Program-made: the position numbers and the translations under genes
Shown: in pieces, positions 25,347 to 32,821 of the stretch
How positions within the stretch are numbered: position 1 is the stretch's first letter
How the letters are laid out: each line of letters begins with the position of its first letter
Source of the DNA: Luteibacter sp.
Lineage (GTDB): Bacteria > Pseudomonadota > Gammaproteobacteria > Xanthomonadales > Rhodanobacteraceae
Direction: 5' to 3'
Assembly: GCF_009912395.1 (NCBI RefSeq)
Contig: NZ_WNDO01000022.1
Location: 1-64,000 of the forward strand
DNA length: 64,000 nt
Notes under the pieces: generated by a model
Database searches by the model: none
Told to the model about the DNA's origin: nothing
The model's input: only the letters and a program-made list of their open reading frames with translations

Positions 25347-28199
25347 ATGGGAAGCATTAACGTGAAGCTTGCGAAACCTATCGCCATGGCCCTCGGTCTT
25401 GCGACCGTGGTCGCGCTGGCACCGGTCCCCGTGTTCGCCCAGTCCAGTACGGCGACGATCCGTGGCCATCTCAATAACGCCCCGGCCAAGGCCTCGGGCG
25501 AGGTGGTGGCCACCAACGTCAGGACGGGTTTCGCCGCCCGCGTGCCGGTGCGTGAGAATGGCACCTATACCCTGGCTGGCCTGTCTCCCGGCACCTATCG
25601 CATCGACGCCACGGCGAACGGCGCCACCGCCAGCCAGACGGTGACGGTGCAGATCGGCCAGTCGCTCGTGCTGGATCTGGACGTGGCCGGTGCATCCGCC
25701 ACTGCCGAAAACGCGGCCAACCTGCAGGGATTGACCGTCACGGCGAATTCGCTGGTGGAAACGCGCACCTCCGAGGTCGCCGGCAATATCACCACGCAGC
25801 AGATTCGCGACCTGCCGCAGAACTCGCGCAACTTCCTAAACTTCGCCGGCCTCACGCCGGGCGTCAGCACGCCCAAGGACAAGAATTCGAAGTCCTTCAG
25901 CGCGGGTGGCCAGCCGAACAACCAGACCAACGTCTTCATCGACGGCGCGAGCCTGAAGAACAACATCCTCCAGGGCGGCCTCGTCGGCCAGGATTCCTCG
26001 CGCGGCAATCCGTTCTCGCAGGAGGCCATCCAGGAATTCCGCGTCCTCACCCAGAACTACAAGGCCGAGTACGAGCAGGCCGGCACGGCCATCGTCTCGG
26101 CGGTGACCAAGTCGGGTACCAACGAGTTCCACGGCTCAGTATACGACTTCATCCAGTCGCGCGGCATGGTCACGCAAGACGAATTCTCGCGGAAGGTCAG
26201 CAACCAGAAGCCCGCCTATCGCCGGCAGCAGTATGGCGCCTCGCTGGGCGGCCCGATCATCAAGGACAAGCTGCAGTTCTTCATCAACTTCGAAGGCAAC
26301 AAGGAAGATGCCAACAAGACCGTCTTCATCAACAATCCGCGCTACGGCGACCGTCTTCAGCAATACAATGGCACCTTTTCCGCGCCGTTCGACGAAAAAG
26401 TCTACTTCGGCAAGCTGAGCTGGCATCCGGACGACAAGAACGATGTCGACCTCAGCTACTCGAACCGCAAGGATTCGGAGACGATCAACTTCGGCGGCAC
26501 CACCGCCTACGATGCGCGCCAGGTCCGCGACAACAAGGTCACCGACCTCCTGTTGAAATGGCAGTATCGCGGCGACGCCTTCGTCAACGAACTACTGTTG
26601 GATCGTGGCTTCTACAAGTACAACCCGCGCCCGGTGAATCCAGACATCCCTTCGCAGAACTTCGTCGGCATCGCGCAGATCGGTGGCGCGTCCGGTCTTC
26701 AGCGCAAGGAACAATCCAACTTCACGCTCCGCGACGATGTCACCTTCGACGACATCAACTGGCACGGCCAGCACGTGATCAAGACCGGCGTGAAGATCGC
26801 CACGGTCAACCAACACCTGCTGGAGAACAACAGCTTCACGCCGCAGTACACCTATCGCCCTGATTCGGTGAACGGCCTGGCCATTCCCTATTCGGCCGTG
26901 TATTCGCCGGCGGGCAAGAGCGCCAGCCTCAAGAACAAGCAGTACGGCATCTACGTGCAGGACGACTGGGACGTCACCGATCGGCTTCAGCTGAACCTCG
27001 GTGTGCGCTGGGACTACGAGACCAACGCCACCAACCGCTTCTACGTCACACCGGATGAGCAGGCCGCCGTGGTGCGTGCGCTCGGCCTGTCGAACGACTA
27101 CATCAGCAACGGTCGCAATCGCAGCGCGTACAAGGGCGAGATCCAGCCACGCCTTGGCTTCTCGCTCGATGTCAGCCCCAGTGGCGACCAGAGCACGACG
27201 ATCTTCGGCGGCGCCGGCCGCTATTACGACCGCACGCCGTACGACAACATCATCCAGGAGTCGTTCCACGCGCAGTTCCCGTACTACAACTTCTTCTTCT
27301 CGGCCAACGGCGCGCCGAACCAGGAAGGCAACCCGACCACCATCTGGCAACCGCAGTACCTAACGCGAGCCGGACTCGACGGCCTGATCAGCGGCGGCAA
27401 TCCGGGTGGCGGTGAAATGGACCTGATCAACAACAAGACCAAGCCGCCCTACACCGACCAGTTCAGCTTTGGCGTGCGCCAGGCGATGGGCGACTGGGTG
27501 GGTTCGGTCACGCTGAGCCGCATGCTCGGCTATTGCCAGTTCACCTGGATCTTCGGCAATCGTCCGGCGCCGAATTACACTTCCGTGCCGGTGGGCCCGT
27601 ACAACACCGTGCTGATCAACACGACGAAGAAGTACACCTCCAGCTCCGTGCTGATCGGTATCGACAAGCCCTATACCGACGAATCGGGTTGGGGCGTGGG
27701 CATCGCCTATATCTACACCGATGCGAAGAAGCAGGGTGGCGATGCCTATTCGCTCGATTACACGACACCCGGCGCCTATCCCGCCGGTCGTACCGCGGAA
27801 CGCAATCGCCTGGTGATGAACGGCACGGTGAAGCTGCCCTGGGACATCAAGCTGAGCACGCTGATCACGCTGGGCTCCGGCGATCCATACGATGTCGTCT
27901 ACGGCACGGCGTACAACGATCCCAATCGCGGTCCGCACATCGGCGCCGCCGCACCGAAGAAGGGCAACTTCATCCTTCCGAACGCGTGGGGCTACCGCAA
28001 CGTCGACCTCGCGCTGTCGAAGACCTTCAAGTTCGCCGGCACGCAGGCACTGGAGTTGCGCGCCGATGCGTTCAACGTCTTCAACTTCAAGAACTACGGC
28101 TGCTACACCACGCTCGTGACCGAACCGAACTTCGGCCAGCCCGCCTGCATCGTGGGCGTCACGCGCAGCTACCAGGTGGGTGCGCGCTACAGTTTCTGA
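25347..28199 (+). CDS. TonB-dependent receptor, second of the locus
   Basis: This 950-residue receptor has a signal peptide at residues 1-32 (AMALGLATVVALAPVPVFAQ). A CarboxypepD_reg-type domain follows (ATIRGHLNNAPAKASGEVVA and LAGLSPGTYRIDATANGATA). The plug has TSEVAGNITTQQIRDLPQNS and NFLNFAGLTPGVSTP, and the beta-barrel ends YQVGARYSF with terminal Phe. It is clearly paralogous to the preceding receptor: both share phrases such as RNRxSxxGE and VLTQNYKAEYEQA/VITSNYKAEYDQV. Two related receptors may serve different chain lengths or linkages of one glycan. It has its own Shine-Dalgarno (GAGAGG). Confidence 0.92.
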   Translation: MGSINVKLAKPIAMALGLATVVALAPVPVFAQSSTATIRGHLNNAPAKASGEVVATNVRTGFAARVPVRENGTYTLAGLSPGTYRIDATANGATASQTVTVQIGQSLVLDLDVAGASATAENAANLQGLTVTANSLVETRTSEVAGNITTQQIRDLPQNSRNFLNFAGLTPGVSTPKDKNSKSFSAGGQPNNQTNVFIDGASLKNNILQGGLVGQDSSRGNPFSQEAIQEFRVLTQNYKAEYEQAGTAIVSAVTKSGTNEFHGSVYDFIQSRGMVTQDEFSRKVSNQKPAYRRQQYGASLGGPIIKDKLQFFINFEGNKEDANKTVFINNPRYGDRLQQYNGTFSAPFDEKVYFGKLSWHPDDKNDVDLSYSNRKDSETINFGGTTAYDARQVRDNKVTDLLLKWQYRGDAFVNELLLDRGFYKYNPRPVNPDIPSQNFVGIAQIGGASGLQRKEQSNFTLRDDVTFDDINWHGQHVIKTGVKIATVNQHLLENNSFTPQYTYRPDSVNGLAIPYSAVYSPAGKSASLKNKQYGIYVQDDWDVTDRLQLNLGVRWDYETNATNRFYVTPDEQAAVVRALGLSNDYISNGRNRSAYKGEIQPRLGFSLDVSPSGDQSTTIFGGAGRYYDRTPYDNIIQESFHAQFPYYNFFFSANGAPNQEGNPTTIWQPQYLTRAGLDGLISGGNPGGGEMDLINNKTKPPYTDQFSFGVRQAMGDWVGSVTLSRMLGYCQFTWIFGNRPAPNYTSVPVGPYNTVLINTTKKYTSSSVLIGIDKPYTDESGWGVGIAYIYTDAKKQGGDAYSLDYTTPGAYPAGRTAERNRLVMNGTVKLPWDIKLSTLITLGSGDPYDVVYGTAYNDPNRGPHIGAAAPKKGNFILPNAWGYRNVDLALSKTFKFAGTQALELRADAFNVFNFKNYGCYTTLVTEPNFGQPACIVGVTRSYQVGARYSF

Positions 28200-28274
28200 T
28201 GTCTTGTTCGACCGCCGCCTTTCCGCCAGGGGAGGCGGCGGAACATCCCGCGAGGGATTTTTTCCGCCGTGCGA

Positions 28275-28288
28275 TGTAAACGTTTACA
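28275..28288. promoter_or_regulatory. Perfect LacI-family operator
   Basis: TGTAAACGTTTACA is a perfect 14-base palindrome and the classical LacI/GalR-family core. It lies 87 bases before the glycoamylase gene and 75 bases after the second receptor. It most likely binds the LacI regulator at 20918 and controls the hydrolase-transporter operon. Confidence 0.8.
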
Positions 28289-28374
28289 CCTCATGGTAAC
28301 GTCCCAGACCGACGCTACCATCGCCTCATCGCCGTTCCCCACGGCGCACGCGACTGCTATCTCCAAGGATCGCT

Positions 28375-29853
28375 ATGCAAGCCATCTCGAAGACATTCCT
28401 CTGTGTCGCCCTGGGCGCGCTGTTGACCACCATCGCGCCGCTCGCGTCCGCGCAGAAGAGCGAGGCCTCCACGCCGAAGCGCGCGGTGAACGCCGCGGAA
28501 CTGCATGCCGTTCCGGCCTCCATCACCGAGCTTCAGAAGCGCAGCTTCCAGTGGTTCTGGGATAGTGGCAACCCCGAGAACGGCCTGATTCCCGACCATT
28601 ACCCCGGCGACTCGTTCGCGTCCATTGCAGCGGTGGGTTTTGGCCTCACCACGTATGGTGTCGGCGTCGAGCGTGGCTGGATCACCCGCGACCAGGCCAT
28701 CGATCGCACGCTGGCCACGCTGCGTTTCTTCAACAATGCCCCACAGGGCGATGCGGAAGAGGGCGAGACGGGCTATCACGGCTTCTTCTATCACTTCCTC
28801 GACATGAAGACCGGCAAGCGCTACGCGAACTGGGTCGAGGTGTCGTCGGTGGATACGACCCTGCTACTGGGCGGCGTGCTGTTCGCGCAGAGCTACTACG
28901 ACCGCGATACGGCGAAGGAAAAGGAAATCCGCGACCTCGCCGACGCGATCTACCGGCGCATCGACTGGACCTGGCTGCAGAAGCGCTCGCCGCTGATCAG
29001 CATGGGCTGGACGCCGGGCGGCAAGACCATCCCGCACGACTGGGAAGGCTATAACGAAGGCATGCTCGTCTACATCCTCGCCCTGGGCTCCCCCACCCAT
29101 CCGGTGGGCGACGACACCTGGAGCGCCTGGACCAAGACCTACGACAAGACCTGGGGCGAGTTCCACGGCCAGACCTTCCTCAACTTCGCTCCGATGTTCG
29201 GCCACCAGTACAGCCACACCTGGGTGGACTTCCGCGGCATCCGCGACGCTTGGAACCGCGAGCACAACATCGACTACTTCGAGAACAGCCGCCGCGCCAC
29301 GTATTCGCAGCAGGCCTATGCCATCGCCAATCCCGGTGAATGGAAGGGCTACGGCAAGAACGTGTGGGGCCTGACCGCGAGCAACGGCCCCGGCGGCCTG
29401 ATCGTGAAGCAGGGCGACAAGGAGCGCACCTTCCAGGGCTATACGGCACGCGGCGCCGGTCGCGACTACATCTCCGACGACGGCACCATCGTGCCGACCG
29501 CCGCCGGTGGCTCTATCGCCTTCGCGCCTGAAATCGTGATCCCCGCGCTGGAGGAAATGAAGAAAAAGTACGGCCAGTACATCTACACGAAGTACGGCTT
29601 CGTGGACGCCTTCAACCTCAGCTTCGACACGCGCACCGACCTGCGTACCGGTCGTGTGATACCGGGTTTTGGCTGGACCGACACGGTGCACCTGGGCATC
29701 GACCAGGGACCGATCGTGCTGATGATCGAGAACTACCGCAGCGACTTCATCTGGAACGTGATGAAGAAGAACCCGTACATCCGCAAGGGATTGCAGCGCG
29801 CGGGCTTCTCGGGCGGCTGGCTCGACGCTGACGCGGCGGCCGAACTGTGGTGA
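28375..29853 (+). CDS. Secreted glycoamylase-family glycoside hydrolase (PF10091, GH144-like)
   Basis: The product has 492 residues with a Sec signal peptide (TFLCVALGALLTTIAPLASA). The body is an (alpha/alpha)6-type glycoamylase domain: LQKRSFQWFWDSGNPENGLI, GFGLTTYGVGVERGWI, YHGFFYHFLDMKTGKR, WEGYNEGMLVYILALGSP, FDTRTDLRTGRVIPGFGWTD and GIDQGPIVLMIENYRSDFIW. PF10091 includes endo-beta-1,2-glucanases of GH144, so beta-1,2-glucan is a reasonable but unproven substrate. It is the first gene behind the LacI operator. Its stop overlaps the binding-protein start by four bases, tying hydrolysis to import. Residues were not compared with a catalytic map. Confidence 0.85.
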   Translation: MQAISKTFLCVALGALLTTIAPLASAQKSEASTPKRAVNAAELHAVPASITELQKRSFQWFWDSGNPENGLIPDHYPGDSFASIAAVGFGLTTYGVGVERGWITRDQAIDRTLATLRFFNNAPQGDAEEGETGYHGFFYHFLDMKTGKRYANWVEVSSVDTTLLLGGVLFAQSYYDRDTAKEKEIRDLADAIYRRIDWTWLQKRSPLISMGWTPGGKTIPHDWEGYNEGMLVYILALGSPTHPVGDDTWSAWTKTYDKTWGEFHGQTFLNFAPMFGHQYSHTWVDFRGIRDAWNREHNIDYFENSRRATYSQQAYAIANPGEWKGYGKNVWGLTASNGPGGLIVKQGDKERTFQGYTARGAGRDYISDDGTIVPTAAGGSIAFAPEIVIPALEEMKKKYGQYIYTKYGFVDAFNLSFDTRTDLRTGRVIPGFGWTDTVHLGIDQGPIVLMIENYRSDFIWNVMKKNPYIRKGLQRAGFSGGWLDADAAAELW

Positions 29854-31124
29854 AGCCGTTCCTCGGAGCGCTGTGCCTGGCGCTCGCCACGGCGTTGACC
29901 GGTTGCGGCAAGGCCGACACCGGTACGCGCGAACTTCAGTTCTGGACCATCGGCCGCGAAGGCGAGGCGGTGGCCCAGCTCCTGCCCGAATTCGAGCGCG
30001 AACACCCGGGCCTGCACGTCGTCGTGCAGCAACTGCCTCTGACCGCTGCTCACCAGAAGCTGCTGACCGCGTACGCGGGCGATTCCACGCCGGATATCAC
30101 CCAGCTGGGTAACACCTGGATTCCGGAAATGGTGGCGCTCGGGGCACTGGAGCCGTTAGACGCGCGCGTCGCTGCCTCGAAGACGATCGATAAGGCCGAC
30201 TACTTCCCGGCCATCTGGTCCACCAACGTCATCGACGGCATGCTCTACGGCGTACCCTGGTACGTGGACACGCGCCTGCTGTTCTACCGCAAGGACCTGC
30301 TCGCCAAGGCCGGCTACGACCATCCGCCACGCGATTGGTCCGAATGGCAGGCGATGATGGCGAAGATCGCCCAGCCCAAGGGCAAGGTCTACGGCGTGCT
30401 GCTGCCCACCAACGAATTCGAGCAGCTGCTTGCGCTGGCCTTGCAGCAGGACGAACCCTTGTTGCGCGACGACGGGCGCTACGGCAATTTCCGCAGCGCG
30501 GGCTTCCGCAAGGCGCTGGCGTACTACGTGTCGTTGTTCAAGGAACAGCAGGCACCGATGATGACCAACGTCGGCATCGGCAATCCCTGGGCCGCGTTCG
30601 GGCAGGGCTTCTACGCCTTCTATCTGTCGGGTCCCTGGAACATCGGCGAATTCCGCAAGCGCCTGCCTCCCGAGCAACAGGGTGACTGGGGCACGACGCC
30701 GTTGCCCGGGCCCGATGGTCCCGGCGCATCAAACGCCGGCGGCTCTAGCCTGGTGATTTTTCGCGCATCGAAGCACAAGGACGACGCCTGGGCGCTCGTC
30801 GATTTCCTATCGCGTCCGGATATCCAGGAGCGTTTCTACACCATCCTCGGCGACATGCCGCCGCGCCGCTCTTCGTGGAACGCACCTGCGTTGCGCAGTG
30901 ACGACAAGGCCACCGCCTTCCGCGAACAGCTCGAACGCGTGAAGCCCACGCCACCGGTGGCGGAGTGGGAGCGCATCGTCACCGAGATGCAGCTGGTCGC
31001 CGCCCAGGCTGCGCATGGCGATCTCAGCGTCGACGAGGCCGCCGCGGAAATTGATCGGCGCGCCGACCGACTTTTGGAAAAACGCCGCTGGATGCTCGAC
31101 CACGGCCACAAGGCAACGCCATGA
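29850..31124 (+). CDS. Sugar ABC transporter substrate-binding lipoprotein
   Basis: The protein has about 424 residues from the GTG at 29850 (overlap GTGA); the adjacent in-frame GTG at 29847 is equally possible. The N-terminus is a lipoprotein signal (LALATALTGC, lipobox Cys near residue 19). The mature part is a family 1 extracellular binding protein: LQFWTIGREGEAVAQLLPEF, AYAGDSTPDITQLGNTWIPE, VPWYVDTRLLFYRKDLL, AFYLSGPWNIGEF and GGSSLVIFRASKHKDDAWAL. It should capture the oligosaccharide released by the hydrolase and deliver it to the two permeases that follow with four-base overlaps. Confidence 0.9.
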   Translation: MKPFLGALCLALATALTGCGKADTGTRELQFWTIGREGEAVAQLLPEFEREHPGLHVVVQQLPLTAAHQKLLTAYAGDSTPDITQLGNTWIPEMVALGALEPLDARVAASKTIDKADYFPAIWSTNVIDGMLYGVPWYVDTRLLFYRKDLLAKAGYDHPPRDWSEWQAMMAKIAQPKGKVYGVLLPTNEFEQLLALALQQDEPLLRDDGRYGNFRSAGFRKALAYYVSLFKEQQAPMMTNVGIGNPWAAFGQGFYAFYLSGPWNIGEFRKRLPPEQQGDWGTTPLPGPDGPGASNAGGSSLVIFRASKHKDDAWALVDFLSRPDIQERFYTILGDMPPRRSSWNAPALRSDDKATAFREQLERVKPTPPVAEWERIVTEMQLVAAQAAHGDLSVDEAAAEIDRRADRLLEKRRWMLDHGHKATP

Positions 31125-31999
31125 CGACCTCCCGCGCCGCCTGGCTTTTCATCACTCCCGCGCTGATCGTCCTCGGGCTGTTCTTCCTGTTGCCGGTGAT
31201 CGCCGCGCTGGCGCTCTCGCTGACCGACTACGATCTCTACGCGCTGGCGGATATCCGCAACCTTCGGTTCATCGCGCTGGAGAACTACTGGACGCTGCTT
31301 CACCGGCCGTTGTTCTGGTCGGCGCTGGGCCACACGGTGTACTTCGTGGTGGTCGGTGTACCGCTATCGATTATAGCGTCGCTCGGCGCAGCGATGCTGC
31401 TCAATTCGCCGCTGGCCCGGTTCAAACCGTTCTTCCGTACGGCACTGTTCGCGCCGGTCGTCACCACGGTGGTGGCGGTGGCGGTGATCTGGCGTTACCT
31501 GTTCAACACGAAGTACGGCCTCATCAACTACGCACTGGATGCCATCGGCGCGCCCACGGTGGACTGGCTCGGCGACCCGCATTGGGCGATGCCGACGATC
31601 ATCCTGTTCGCTGTGTGGAAGAACTTCGGCTACAACATGATCATCTTCATGGCCGGGCTCCAGGCGATTCCCGCCGACCTCTACGAGGCCGCGCGCATCG
31701 ACGGTGCCTCGCCCTGGGCGCAGTTCCGCCACATCACGCTACCCATGCTGAAGCCGACGATGACCATGGTGAGCATCCTCACCGTGTCGGGTTACTTCCA
31801 ACTTTTCGCCGAACCGTACGTGATGACCGAGGGCGGTCCGCTGCAAAGCACGACATCGGTGCTGTACCTGATGTACGAGGAAGGCTTCAAGTGGTGGAAC
31901 CTCGGTTCCGCCTCGGCCGTGGCCTTCATCCTGTTCGCGATCATGTTCGCGGTCACCGCCACGATGCTTCGCCTGTCGAAGCGGGGAGAACCGGCATGA
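31121..31999 (+). CDS. Sugar ABC transporter permease (MalF/UgpA type)
   Basis: This 292-residue inner-membrane protein has six predicted helices, beginning AWLFITPALIVLGLFFLLPV. The cytoplasmic EAA loop is YEAARIDGASPWAQFRHITL near residue 187, which docks to the ATPase. Overlaps at both ends (ATGA) show tight coupling with the binding protein and second permease. It forms one half of the translocation pore. Confidence 0.92.
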   Translation: MTTSRAAWLFITPALIVLGLFFLLPVIAALALSLTDYDLYALADIRNLRFIALENYWTLLHRPLFWSALGHTVYFVVVGVPLSIIASLGAAMLLNSPLARFKPFFRTALFAPVVTTVVAVAVIWRYLFNTKYGLINYALDAIGAPTVDWLGDPHWAMPTIILFAVWKNFGYNMIIFMAGLQAIPADLYEAARIDGASPWAQFRHITLPMLKPTMTMVSILTVSGYFQLFAEPYVMTEGGPLQSTTSVLYLMYEEGFKWWNLGSASAVAFILFAIMFAVTATMLRLSKRGEPA

Positions 32000-32817
32000 A
32001 TCCGCGCACCGCCAAGGCCATCATCAACGGTCTACTCATCGCCTGGGCTGCCATCGCGCTCGCACCGCTGCTGTACATGGTGTCCGTGTCGTTCATGACA
32101 CCCGGCGAGGCCAGCGCACTGCCGCCGCCGGTGCTGCCCGACCACCCGACGTTGGCCAACTACCGCCAGCTGTTCATGAACGCGGGCATGGGACGCTACC
32201 TGTTCAACAGCCTGGTGATCTCCACCTCCATCACGCTGGTGTCGCTGGCCTTCAACCTCATGGCCGGCTATGCCTTTGCCAAGCTCGAGTTTGCCGGCCG
32301 CCAGCGGATCTTCCAGGTATTGCTCGGCGCCCTGGTGATTCCGGCGCAGGTGGCGATGCTGCCGCTGTTCCTTCTGCTGAAGTACATGGGCCTGGTGAAC
32401 ACCTACGGCGCGGTGATCGTGCCTGCACTGGCGACGATCTTCGGCATCTTCCTCGTGCGACAGTACGCCAGCGGCATTCCCAACGACCTGTTGGAAGCCG
32501 CGCGCATCGACGGGGCAGGGGAGTTCCGCATCTTCGCGACCATCGTGATGCCGTTGCTCAAGCCGATCATGGTCACGCTCGCGATCTTCACCTTCCTCGC
32601 CGCGTGGAACGATTTCATGTGGCCGCTGATCGCGCTGACTGGCCAGGAGCACTACACGCTACCGATCGCCCTCGCGTCGCTGTCGCGCGAGCACGTGCAG
32701 GACAGCGAACTGATGATGGCTGGTTCGGTGGTGACCATCCTTCCCGTGCTGGTGTTGTTCCTGGCCTTGCAGCGCTACTACCTGGAAGGCCTGCTGCTCG
32801 GCAGCGTGAAGGGCTGA
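31996..32817 (+). CDS. Sugar ABC transporter permease (MalG/UgpE type)
   Basis: The product has 273 residues from the ATG at 31996, inside the preceding stop; a longer upstream frame is a shadow. Six hydrophobic helices are visible. The EAA loop is LEAARIDGAGEFRIFATIVM near residue 160, followed by LKPIMVTLAIFTFLAAWNDF. It completes the heterodimeric importer. No ATP-binding subunit gene is present before or after it, so the importer must borrow a MalK/MsmK-like ATPase encoded elsewhere. Confidence 0.92.
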   Translation: MNPRTAKAIINGLLIAWAAIALAPLLYMVSVSFMTPGEASALPPPVLPDHPTLANYRQLFMNAGMGRYLFNSLVISTSITLVSLAFNLMAGYAFAKLEFAGRQRIFQVLLGALVIPAQVAMLPLFLLLKYMGLVNTYGAVIVPALATIFGIFLVRQYASGIPNDLLEAARIDGAGEFRIFATIVMPLLKPIMVTLAIFTFLAAWNDFMWPLIALTGQEHYTLPIALASLSREHVQDSELMMAGSVVTILPVLVLFLALQRYYLEGLLLGSVKG

Positions 32818-32821
32818 TCGC

